5,462 bases of DNA, taken from an uncultured Slackia sp. Lineage in GTDB: Bacteria; Actinomycetota; Coriobacteriia; Coriobacteriales; Eggerthellaceae. This document shows positions 1 through 5,462 of this stretch, piece after piece. The stretch spans positions 1 through 5,462 of the forward strand of contig CALBLG010000142.1 of assembly GCA_937895975.1 (NCBI GenBank), written 5' to 3'. Under the pieces are notes generated by a model. That model worked only from the letters and a program-made list of their open reading frames with translations, searched no databases and was not told the origin of the DNA. The position numbers and the translations under genes are program-made. Each line of letters starts with the position of its first letter. Position 1 is the stretch's first letter.

Positions 1-1009
1 CCGCCTGATGCAGGCCCTCGGAATAGCGGCGGCCTTCCATGATGCGGCCGGTGAACTCGTCGACGATCTTCACTTCGCCATTCACAACCACGTAGTCGAC
101 ATCGCGGTGGAACATGAAATGCGCCTTCAAGGCCTGCTGCAAATGGTTCGCCAACTGGCCCGACGGGTCGGCGTAAATGTCGTCGATGCCCAAGCGGGCC
201 TCGATTTTCGCCAAGCCGCTCTCGGTGGCCACGATGGTCTTCTTGGCTTCGTCGAGCTCGTAATCTTCATCACGAACCAAGCCGAACATCGCTTGCGCGA
301 ACTTCTTGTACGTGTCGGCGGCCTTCACGCCCGCGCCCGAAATGATGAGCGGCGTGCGCGCCTCGTCGATAAGGATCGAGTCGACCTCGTCGACGATGGC
401 GAAGTTGTGCCCGCGCTGCACGCGCGAGCTGGCGCGCGTCACCATGTTGTCGCGCAGGTAATCGAAGCCGAACTCGGCGTTCGTGCCATACGTAACGTCG
501 GCCTTGTATGCCGGAATGCGGGCCGCCGGGCGCATGCCATTTTGAACCAGGCCCACTTCCATGCCCAGGAAATGATACAGGCGCCCCATCCACTCGCTGT
601 CGCGACGGGCCAGGTAGTCGTTCACGGTAACTATATGCACGCCCTTGTCGGAAAGCGCATTCAAATAGCCTGCCAACGTGGACACGAGCGTCTTGCCCTC
701 GCCGGTTTTCATCTCGGCGATTTGGCCTTCGTGCAACGCCATGCCGCCAATAAGCTGCACATCGAAATGGCGCATGCCCATGGCGCGCTTGCCTGCCTCG
801 CGCACCGTGGCGAATGCCTCGGGCAGCAAATCGTCAAGGCTTTCGCCATTGGCCACGCGTTGCTTGTATGCGGCCGTGAGCGCCGCCAATTCGGCGTCGC
901 TCAGAGCCTCCATCGAAGGCTCGAGCGAACCGATTTTGTCAACGAGCGCTTGATAGCGCTTCAGCTGCTTGCCTTCGCCAAACGTGAGAAGTTTCGAAAG
1001 GAATCCCAT
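1..1009 (-). CDS. secA: SecA preprotein translocase ATPase, N-terminal 336 residues (cut by window edge)
   Basis: SecA is the cytosolic and membrane-associated motor that uses ATP to push unfolded secretory proteins through SecYEG. The reading frame starts at the ATG at 1009-1007 (MGFLSKLLTFGEGK) and stays open to the left edge, so the C-terminal half is missing. Visible landmarks: the Walker A motif MKTGEGKTL at residues 100-108 (K106 binds phosphate), the conserved VTVNDYLARRD just after it, the YGTNAEFGFDYLRDNM block, and the Walker B DEVD at residues 207-210. These positions fall within a few residues of E. coli SecA. The last part, ending VDEFTGRIMEGRRYSEGLHQA, belongs to the preprotein cross-linking domain and its return to the first nucleotide-binding fold. 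The start is supported by AAGG (1019-1016) six bases upstream and by the canonical SecA N-terminus. No frameshift or missing catalytic residue is seen. Identification is very secure; whether it is the housekeeping SecA or an accessory SecA2 cannot be settled without the C-terminus, though the canonical N-terminus favours the former. Confidence 0.97.
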   Translation of the reverse strand, partial: MGFLSKLLTFGEGKQLKRYQALVDKIGSLEPSMEALSDAELAALTAAYKQRVANGESLDDLLPEAFATVREAGKRAMGMRHFDVQLIGGMALHEGQIAEMKTGEGKTLVSTLAGYLNALSDKGVHIVTVNDYLARRDSEWMGRLYHFLGMEVGLVQNGMRPAARIPAYKADVTYGTNAEFGFDYLRDNMVTRASSRVQRGHNFAIVDEVDSILIDEARTPLIISGAGVKAADTYKKFAQAMFGLVRDEDYELDEAKKTIVATESGLAKIEARLGIDDIYADPSGQLANHLQQALKAHFMFHRDVDYVVVNGEVKIVDEFTGRIMEGRRYSEGLHQA

Positions 1010-1059
1010 GGCCTGCCTTACCCTCGCCCGCATTTCGGGGCGGAATCGTAATCGTCGTC

Positions 1060-1075
1060 ATGCGCGAGCGCGCAT
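1060..1075. repeat. 16-base inverted repeat in the secA upstream region
   Basis: ATGCGCG-AG-CGCGCAT is a perfect inverted repeat with 7-base arms and a 2-base centre. It lies about 50 bases upstream of the secA start and overlaps the possible -10 element at 1079-1074. The 2-base centre fits a protein-binding dyad better than an RNA hairpin, although a shorter stem with a larger loop could also form in a transcript. It is rich in alternating CG, so chance occurrence in GC-rich DNA is not negligible. The role as an operator is inference. Confidence 0.4.
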
Positions 1076-1079
1076 ATAA
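1074..1079 (-). promoter_or_regulatory. Possible -10 element for secA
   Basis: Read on the minus strand, the AT-rich patch TTTTATATG in otherwise GC-rich DNA gives TTATAT or TATATG as a -10-like hexamer. It would place a transcription start near 1067, leaving a leader of about 58 bases before the secA ATG. The best -35 region upstream (around TTCGCT at 1100-1095) is poor, so the call rests mainly on the local AT-richness and position. secA could instead be read from the regulator gene upstream. Confidence 0.3.
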
Positions 1080-1151
1080 AAGGCACTTTAACACAGCGAA
1101 GCATCGCGTAAGCAACGGCTTGGCAGCAAACAGAGAACCCCCACCCTGGCA

Positions 1152-1167
1152 GGGCGGCCTAACGCCC
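1152..1167 (-). other. Weak hairpin around the regulator stop codon
   Basis: GGGCG and CGCCC flank a 6-base loop that contains the TAG stop codon of the regulator gene (1161-1159). A second dyad, CCCTGGCAGGG at 1144-1154, overlaps one arm. Neither is followed by a run of T on the minus strand (the downstream sequence is G-rich and then only mixed T and C), so this is not a convincing intrinsic terminator. It may slow or process the transcript end, or mean nothing. Confidence 0.25.
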
Positions 1168-3633
1168 CTCGAGCAGCTCGGCGTACAGCGCGGCCATCCG
1201 CTCGGACGGGTCGATGCCCAGATGCTCGGCCAAATACGCGTCGCACGCCCGATACGTTTCCATCGCCTGCACGCGTTGCCCGCTGGCGGCCTGGGCGCGC
1301 ATCGCGGCATAATACGCATCCTCCCTGCCCGGCGCTGCTTCGAGCGCCGCGTTCGCAAACCACAGCGCGCAGGATGCTTCGCCCGCGTCTACCAGGCGCA
1401 TCGCCGCCGCTACGTACGCGTCGACCCGTCGCGTTTTATACTTCTGGCGCATAGCCCCGATAAAACGGTTGTCGACTTCGCTCGGAAGCAAATCGCACGA
1501 AAAGTCTTCCTCCATGCGTTCGAACACGGCCATCCAGGCGCGGGCGTTCGGCTCCTCGAACATCAGCGTCCGATACAGCGATTCGAATTCCTCCACGTCG
1601 GTTTTCACATACCGGGCATCGAGCATCACGCTCGTTCGATGCCGCACGAGATACGGGCACTCGTCGGCTTTGCCCGAGCCCAACGCCCGGCGCAATTTGC
1701 ACCACAGCGAATAGAAGTTGTTCGTGGCCCGTTGCTCGTTGAAGCCCGGCCACATAATGCGCAGCAGCTCGCCGCGCGGAACCTCTTTTCCACGGAACAA
1801 CGTAAGAACGGCCAGAAGCGTTTTGGTGCGCTGGTTGGCGAACGCTTTCGGGTCGACGGGCTCGCCGCCGATGGAAACCTCCATGCCGCCGAAGACCTTT
1901 ATGCGCATCTCGGGGACAATCGCGGGCGGCGCGTCAAGAGTGCGCGCGCTGCGCCCCGTAGCAGGCGCGCAGCTGCGCTTTGCCGCCGACGCGCGCCTTT
2001 GGGCCGCAATCGACACCAGAAGAGAATCGCACGCGCGAATGCGATCGAGGGGATGGTCAACCTGCTGGCCGCAGCGCGCGAGCCCCGAGAGCAGCAGCGC
2101 CTCGGCAACGCATGCCTCGGCATGCTGGCGAGCAATTGCCTCGAGCAGCATTTTCGCCGCCGCAACGGCAGGTTGCCCGAACGAAGCTGCATCGGCGGGC
2201 GACAAACGGTTCAGCAGTAATGCGATGTAAAGCGATGCGGCCCTAGGCCGAACATCGGACACGGCCAGCCCGCCAAGCGCCCCATACGCCGCCGGAACAT
2301 CGCCCGAAGACAGGGCGAGCGCCGATTCGGCAATCGAAGAAGCCCACAAGTCGGCAACGGCCTTCTCTCCCGAGGCCACCATTGCCAGATATTTGCGGGC
2401 AGCGGCAGCCGCATCGCCGTCACCAGCCAACAGCGCGATAAGCGAGCACGCAAACGAGTCTGAATCGGTAAGCGTCGTCATGGATTGCGCGCGCTTCGCC
2501 AACGCCGCCGCGCCAGACGCGTCGTCGAGCATCACCAAGCGCGCCGCCGCCGCGACCACCATCGACGCATCGATCCCCGCCGTGCGCGCACCCAAACTGT
2601 CGAAGAGGTCCTGCGCTGGACGCACGCATCCCGCATCAAAAAGGGGCCATTGCTGGCACACGAGCCACGAAATGCGCCGCTTCCGAGCGCACGCCTCGCG
2701 CATCACGTCGCACGCGCGGTCGCCCAAACCCCGCGACACCAGCATGCATGCCACCTTCGCCGAAAGGGCATCGCGGGCCGGCGGCGTTGAGGCGCGGCCC
2801 AAGGAGTCGAGCGAATCGCCCAGCCCCTCAACGACTTGCGATATTTCAAGGCCATGCGCCTCGAACGTCTCGTCGGCCAAATCGACGCCCACATACGGGT
2901 AATGCTCGCTGATGAATCGCTGGGCATCGGACCGAACCCCGCCCGACACCACCGCCAAATCGTCGAACGAGCCCGATTGCAGAGCTTCCATCACGAATAC
3001 CGGCGCACGCATCTCGGCCGGCATCTCTCCAGGGCGCATTCCCCTTAGGAAATCGCGCATGCCCGAATCGTCGCCCCAGAGAAACGCCGGCACTCGGTCG
3101 CACTCGCGCAGTCCCTCGGCTCCCTCGACGCGGCTTGCGACGATTTCCGCATCGTCGACCAGCAAGTCGCGCGCGCCAAGCACCACGCTGTCGCGCTGGG
3201 CATCGGCAAAAGCGCCGAATGCGGGCGTGGTAATGGCCAGCACCTCGCATCCAAGGTCGAGGATGGCATCGATTTCCGCAGAAAACTGCGCCGTGCGAAC
3301 GTCGTCCAGATAGGGCACGTCATCGAATACGACGAGCGCCGCGCCACCGGGAACGTCTTTTAGGTCGCTCGCAATGGTTTCGGCATCGAGCTCGCGCAGA
3401 AAGCTCGGGCTTTGGCAATCTACCCAATGCACCCCGCGAAAGCCGAATATCGAACTCGCATATGCAAGGCCCAGGCTGGTTTTTCCGAAACCCGACGGGG
3501 CAATGACGAATCGCGCGACGCTTCGCTCGGACACAAGGCGGTTGACAAGCCGAGGCCTGGAATACAGGCGTTGAGGCCCCACCTTCTTCGGACGGCGTCC
3601 ATTGCACGCCGCATTCTTGAGATATCCCCGCAT
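1159..3633 (-). CDS. Large ATPase transcriptional regulator with C-terminal winged-helix and BTAD (SARP-type) domains
   Basis: This is probably an ATP-dependent transcription activator of 824 residues. The N-terminal third is a P-loop module: Walker A APSGFGKT at residues 45-52 (K51) and a Walker B-like LVVFDD at 100-105, resembling the MalT/STAND style of signalling ATPase. Residues about 200-540 are alanine-rich and helical, with no repeat family I can name; this is where a ligand or partner would be expected to bind. A basic, proline-containing linker follows. At residue 576 a new domain begins (MRIKVFGGMEVSIGGEPV), typical of the OmpR/PhoB-like winged helix of SARP activators, with the likely recognition region near 633-651 (EQRATNNFYSLWCKLRRAL). 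Residues about 679-824 are the bacterial transcriptional activator domain, ending with EHLGIDPSERMAALYAELL. The start at 3633 is chosen because AAGGAGG lies five bases upstream; the frame is open to 3801, but the extra residues look like translated leader. Its target and signal are unknown. The nearby secA is not evidence of a role in secretion. Confidence 0.85.
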   Translation of the reverse strand: MRGYLKNAACNGRRPKKVGPQRLYSRPRLVNRLVSERSVARFVIAPSGFGKTSLGLAYASSIFGFRGVHWVDCQSPSFLRELDAETIASDLKDVPGGAALVVFDDVPYLDDVRTAQFSAEIDAILDLGCEVLAITTPAFGAFADAQRDSVVLGARDLLVDDAEIVASRVEGAEGLRECDRVPAFLWGDDSGMRDFLRGMRPGEMPAEMRAPVFVMEALQSGSFDDLAVVSGGVRSDAQRFISEHYPYVGVDLADETFEAHGLEISQVVEGLGDSLDSLGRASTPPARDALSAKVACMLVSRGLGDRACDVMREACARKRRISWLVCQQWPLFDAGCVRPAQDLFDSLGARTAGIDASMVVAAAARLVMLDDASGAAALAKRAQSMTTLTDSDSFACSLIALLAGDGDAAAAARKYLAMVASGEKAVADLWASSIAESALALSSGDVPAAYGALGGLAVSDVRPRAASLYIALLLNRLSPADAASFGQPAVAAAKMLLEAIARQHAEACVAEALLLSGLARCGQQVDHPLDRIRACDSLLVSIAAQRRASAAKRSCAPATGRSARTLDAPPAIVPEMRIKVFGGMEVSIGGEPVDPKAFANQRTKTLLAVLTLFRGKEVPRGELLRIMWPGFNEQRATNNFYSLWCKLRRALGSGKADECPYLVRHRTSVMLDARYVKTDVEEFESLYRTLMFEEPNARAWMAVFERMEEDFSCDLLPSEVDNRFIGAMRQKYKTRRVDAYVAAAMRLVDAGEASCALWFANAALEAAPGREDAYYAAMRAQAASGQRVQAMETYRACDAYLAEHLGIDPSERMAALYAELLEGR

Positions 3634-3638
3634 CGTCT

Positions 3639-3645
3639 CCTCCTT
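3639..3645 (-). promoter_or_regulatory. Strong ribosome binding site of the regulator gene
   Basis: AAGGAGG on the minus strand, with a 5-base spacer (AGACG) before the ATG at 3633-3631. It is a near-perfect match to the anti-Shine-Dalgarno sequence and decides the start against the longer open frame that reaches 3801. It is much stronger than the site of secA, and cca has no recognisable one. Confidence 0.85.
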
Positions 3646-3652
3646 GATTCTC

Positions 3653-3667
3653 GTCCCGATATGGGAC
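3653..3667 (-). repeat. Inverted repeat 3 of the regulator leader
   Basis: GTCCC-atatc-GGGAC on the minus strand: perfect 5-base arms around a 5-base loop. It ends only 7 bases before the Shine-Dalgarno at 3645-3639, so a hairpin or a bound protein here could affect translation or transcript elongation. It could also be a DNA operator for autoregulation, since activators often bind near their own start. Function is inferred from position only. Confidence 0.45.
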
Positions 3668-3670
3668 TTT

Positions 3671-3688
3671 GGCTCTTTTGACGGAGCC
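3671..3688 (-). repeat. Inverted repeat 2 of the regulator leader
   Basis: GGCTC-cgtcaaaa-GAGCC on the minus strand: 5-base arms around an 8-base A-rich loop, three bases upstream of inverted repeat 3. An exposed CGTCAAAA loop could serve as a single-stranded contact site. There is no T-run after it, so it is not a terminator. Confidence 0.4.
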
Positions 3689-3698
3689 GTTGACAATT

Positions 3699-3718
3699 TG
3701 CGCGACCCCCGCCGCGCA
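3699..3718 (-). repeat. Inverted repeat 1 of the regulator leader
   Basis: TGCGCG-gcgggggt-CGCGCA on the minus strand: 6-base perfect arms around an 8-base G-rich loop. It is the first of three successive stem-loops between the possible transcription start near 3730 and the ribosome binding site. The G-rich loop faces no obvious complementary C-run within the leader. CG-rich arms raise the chance-match rate. Confidence 0.4.
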
Positions 3719-3736
3719 TTAGAGAGACGACGCAAA

Positions 3737-3742
3737 ATCATA
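3737..3742 (-). promoter_or_regulatory. Possible -10 element for the regulator gene
   Basis: TATGAT on the minus strand matches the sigma-70 -10 consensus at five of six bases. It predicts a start near 3730 and a leader of about 97 bases that would contain all three inverted repeats. No good -35 hexamer is found at 16-18 bases upstream, which would fit a promoter dependent on an activator, but the call is tentative. Confidence 0.35.
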
Positions 3743-3892
3743 GAGGAATAGGGACTGACGAAACCATGCCTACAACCCTCAAGAAATACGGGGAAATGCA
3801 TTTCGAAAGGAAAACGCCCCTATTGCGACGGCGTATTTTGAAGAAACGAATCCAGATGGCGCATCGCACATCGCCCACGCGCCTCATTGGGC

Positions 3893-3898
3893 TATGCT
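3893..3898 (+). promoter_or_regulatory. Possible -10 element giving a leaderless cca transcript
   Basis: TATGCT fits TAnnnT and is followed by exactly six bases before the ATG at 3905, the usual distance from a -10 element to the transcription start. This would make the A of the ATG the first base of the mRNA. No -35 match is evident at 17-18 bases upstream. The absence of any Shine-Dalgarno before 3887, 3905 or 3917 supports the idea indirectly. Confidence 0.4.
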
Positions 3899-3904
3899 TC
3901 GCCT

Positions 3905-5284
3905 ATGGACGCAGCTATGAACATAATTCCCTCAACCCCCGCGGCAATTACCCTCGACGCCCTCGAATCGGCAGGGTGGCAGGCGTGGATCGTTGGCGGC
4001 TGGGTTCGAGATTCCCTTATGGGACGACCCCCTCACGATGCCGACATAGCGACGAACGCCCCCTGGCGCGAGACGGCCCGCGTGCTGCGCGCGAAGGGGC
4101 TTGCCGTGCACGAAACGGGAACGAAGCACGGAACCGTCACCGCAATAGTGCGCGGCGATGCTGTCGAAATCACCACATACCGCGTCGAGGGACCCTATTC
4201 CGATTCCCGGCACCCCGACCATGTCGAATTCGTCGACGATATTCGGCTCGATTTGGCGCGGCGCGACTTCACTATGAATGCCATCGCATTCCATCCGAAT
4301 CGCGGCATTCTGGACCCTTTCGGCGGCGCGGCAGATATCGAGGCGCGCACCATTCGAGCCGTCGGCGACGCGCATCGGCGCTTTGCCGAAGACCCCCTGC
4401 GCGTGATGCGCGCGGTGCGGTTCGCTTCGCAAATGGGGTTCGCAATAGAACCCTCCACTCGTCAGTCCGCGCATGAGCTCGCGCCTCTTCTCGAGCGCGT
4501 CGCCAAAGAACGTATTGGGGCAGAATTCACCAAACTCTTGCTCGGCGCGCACGCCGGCCGGCTCGTCGAAGACGAGCTGGCCGTGGTTGGCATCGCCGTG
4601 CCAGAATTGGTTGCCCTGCAAGACTTCAAGCTGAAATCGAAGCGGCACGCCTATGATCTGCTGGGGCACCTTGCCCACAGCGTAGATGCTGCACCCATCG
4701 ACGAGGCGCAGCGCTGGGCGGCGCTTCTGCACGACATAGCCAAGCCGCACGCGAACCACGATCACGCGCAACGCAGCGCACAGCAAGCGCAGGACATTAT
4801 GAGGCGGCTGCGCGTAAAGAGGCGCGTCGTTGCCGAGGCATGCGATGCCATTGCGTGGCACATGACGAGCTTTGCGCCAAACGTGGAAGCTGTTCGATGG
4901 TTTACAGCGCTGCTCGGGGGCGATGCGCGGCGAGCGCGCAACGCGCTGACGCTCCAGCGAAGCGACGCTCTAGGGCACGGACCGGGAAACGAGCAACGCG
5001 CACGCGAAGTCGATATCGAACTGCGCATGCTCGATAGTCTTATTTCGAACGGCGAGGCGCTCGGCGTGGGCGATTTGAAAATTGACGGAAACGATGTCGC
5101 GCAACGTTCCGACGCACGTGGAAAGCAGATTGGCCAGACGCTCAACGCCCTGCTCGCAGCCGTAGTTGAAGGCGAGGTTCCCAACGAGCGCAATGCCCTG
5201 CTTGCTTCTATTCCAAAAGCCGAATCGGAAGCGTGCGAACAAATTTTTCAAAAAAGATTGGAAAAGTTCTTGACGAAGCGTTAG
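3905..5284 (+). CDS. cca: CCA tRNA nucleotidyltransferase (class II, with HD domain)
   Basis: The enzyme adds or repairs the 3'-terminal CCA of tRNAs from CTP and ATP without a nucleic-acid template. The 459-residue product has the class II order: motif A GGWVRDSLMG (residues 31-40) with the metal-binding pair D45 and D47, the RRDFTMNA block (119-126), DPFGG (137-141), the nucleotide-selecting EDPLR motif (162-166) followed by VMRAVRF, and the helical ERVAKERIGAEF segment (197-208). A metal-dependent HD domain follows, with H255 and the H276-D277 pair in LLHDIAKP, as in many HD-containing bacterial CCA enzymes; that domain is linked to phosphohydrolase activity in related proteins. Length is normal. 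The start is uncertain: TTG 3887, ATG 3905 and ATG 3917 share the frame and none has a Shine-Dalgarno; 3905 is chosen from the -10 spacing. Poly(A) polymerase or a split C-adding or A-adding enzyme is a less likely alternative. The two tRNA genes downstream fit the role. Confidence 0.93.
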   Translation: MDAAMNIIPSTPAAITLDALESAGWQAWIVGGWVRDSLMGRPPHDADIATNAPWRETARVLRAKGLAVHETGTKHGTVTAIVRGDAVEITTYRVEGPYSDSRHPDHVEFVDDIRLDLARRDFTMNAIAFHPNRGILDPFGGAADIEARTIRAVGDAHRRFAEDPLRVMRAVRFASQMGFAIEPSTRQSAHELAPLLERVAKERIGAEFTKLLLGAHAGRLVEDELAVVGIAVPELVALQDFKLKSKRHAYDLLGHLAHSVDAAPIDEAQRWAALLHDIAKPHANHDHAQRSAQQAQDIMRRLRVKRRVVAEACDAIAWHMTSFAPNVEAVRWFTALLGGDARRARNALTLQRSDALGHGPGNEQRAREVDIELRMLDSLISNGEALGVGDLKIDGNDVAQRSDARGKQIGQTLNALLAAVVEGEVPNERNALLASIPKAESEACEQIFQKRLEKFLTKR

Positions 5285-5298
5285 AAAGTCCGTAATAT
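5270..5298 (+). promoter_or_regulatory. Sigma-70 promoter of the tRNA-Gln/tRNA-Glu unit
   Basis: TTGACG (5270-5275) and TAATAT (5293-5298) are separated by exactly 17 bases. The -35 hexamer lies inside the last codons of cca and the -10 lies just after its stop codon. Transcription would start near 5305, about 27 bases before tRNA-Gln. This is the best-formed promoter in the window, as expected for stable RNA genes, and lets the tRNAs be made independently of cca. Confidence 0.7.
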
Positions 5299-5305
5299 AC
5301 CGTCC

Positions 5306-5323
5306 TGCGCTTGAGCAAGCGCA
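5306..5323 (+). other. Perfect 7-bp hairpin in the tRNA leader
   Basis: TGCGCTT-GAGC-AAGCGCA forms a stem of seven perfect pairs with a 4-base loop. It begins almost at the predicted start of the tRNA transcript and ends 8 bases before tRNA-Gln. There is no T-run after it, so it is a poor intrinsic terminator for cca. It could be a processing signal, a 5' stabilising cap of the precursor, or an inefficient block to read-through from cca. Confidence 0.55.
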
Positions 5324-5331
5324 CACATCAC

Positions 5332-5405
5332 TGGGGTGTCGTCTAATGGCAGGACAGCGGTTTCTGGTGCCGTATGTGAGGGTTCGACTCCTTCCACCCC
5401 AGCCA
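5332..5405 (+). tRNA. tRNA-Gln, anticodon CTG, CCA encoded
   Basis: A full cloverleaf of 74 bases can be drawn. The acceptor arms TGGGGTG and CACCCCA pair perfectly; the D stem is GTC/GAC; the anticodon stem GCGGT/GCCGT has wobble pairs at both ends; the loop TTCTGGT puts the anticodon CTG at 5364-5366; the variable loop is ATGT; and the T arm is GAGGG-TTCGACT-CCTTC. The discriminator is G (5402), followed by genomic CCA (5403-5405). The anticodon reads CAG only. The U1-A72 first pair is a known recognition feature of bacterial tRNA-Gln for GatCAB, which amidates Glu-tRNA(Gln), so the indirect charging route is plausible here. The second tRNA begins three bases later, so they are probably one transcript. 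Confidence 0.95.
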
Positions 5406-5408
5406 TTT

Positions 5409-5462
5409 GGCCTGGTCGTCTAGCGGTTTAGGACGCCGCCCTCTCAAGGCGGAGATCGGGGG
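5409..5462 (+). tRNA. tRNA-Glu, anticodon CTC (3' end cut by window edge)
   Basis: The 5' 54 bases of a tRNA are present: acceptor strand GGCCTGG, bases TC, D arm GTC-loop-GAC, anticodon stem CCGCC/GGCGG (five perfect pairs), loop CTCTCAA with anticodon CTC at 5443-5445, variable loop AGATC, and the first T-stem strand GGGGG at the edge. It reads GAG codons. The missing part should begin with the T loop and end with an acceptor strand complementary to GGCCTGG; whether CCA is encoded cannot be seen. It follows tRNA-Gln by three bases. Confidence 0.92.

Noticed and set aside
8..1051. Plus-strand open frame of 347 codons opposite secA
   Set aside because: It lies antisense to an unmistakable SecA sequence, its product is rich in His, Arg and Ala with no recognisable motif, and such mirror frames are common in GC-rich genes.
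1060..2220. Plus-strand open frame of 386 codons opposite the regulator
   Set aside because: It mirrors the C-terminal winged-helix and BTAD coding region, has no ribosome binding site, and its composition is that of a shadow frame.
3690..3695. Perfect TTGACA hexamer on the plus strand
   Set aside because: No TAnnnT hexamer lies 16-18 bases downstream (that stretch is C- and G-rich), and it is about 200 bases from cca, so it is not a complete promoter.
3634..3801. 56-residue N-terminal extension of the regulator
   Set aside because: The frame is open to 3801, but the strong Shine-Dalgarno sits directly before the ATG at 3633 and the extension would be encoded by the leader with its inverted repeats.
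3811..3839. AAAACGCC ... GGCGTATTTT, terminator-like dyad in the intergenic region
   Set aside because: Only four GC pairs match without a bulge, the loop is 11 bases, and no gene ends here on either strand.
3766..4476. Plus-strand open frame beginning in the divergent intergenic region
   Set aside because: It overlaps cca in another frame for most of its length, its product is Arg-rich and low in complexity, and no ribosome binding site precedes it.
3932..4861. Minus-strand open frame of 309 codons opposite cca
   Set aside because: It covers the conserved catalytic motifs of cca in antisense and shows no family resemblance.

Overview
The window looks like ordinary chromosome from a GC-rich bacterium, most likely an actinomycete relative. 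A host in the Coriobacteriia/Eggerthellales is my best guess. The basis is GC-rich codon use, a large ATPase regulator ending in a SARP-type activator domain, and a tRNA-Gln of the kind charged through Glu-tRNA(Gln). Lineage is an inference; no marker here is diagnostic. I see no transposase, phage gene, CRISPR array or toxin-antitoxin pair.

Layout. The left 1 kb, on the minus strand, is the first 336 codons of secA, the motor ATPase of the general secretion pathway; it runs off the left edge. Upstream of it, also on the minus strand, is an 824-residue regulator with an N-terminal Walker-type ATPase, a long helical middle, and a C-terminal winged-helix plus bacterial transcriptional activator (BTAD) pair. 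It starts at 3633 behind a near-perfect Shine-Dalgarno. A 271-base divergent intergenic region separates it from a plus-strand tRNA nucleotidyltransferase gene (cca). Just after cca are tRNA-Gln(CTG) and the first 54 bases of tRNA-Glu(CTC), which have their own promoter overlapping the end of cca.

How the parts relate. cca and the two tRNA genes form a tRNA-maturation neighbourhood: the enzyme builds or repairs the 3' CCA of tRNAs. tRNA-Gln already encodes its CCA, so for this tRNA the enzyme would only do repair. The regulator and secA share a strand with a 149-base gap, but I see no strong terminator or evidence of a functional link; secA has a weak candidate promoter of its own.

The unexplained structure lies in the non-coding parts. 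Three consecutive short inverted repeats fill the regulator leader, a 16-base inverted repeat overlaps the possible secA promoter, a 7-bp perfect hairpin sits between the tRNA promoter and tRNA-Gln, and the cca start looks leaderless. No clearly new multi-gene system is visible.
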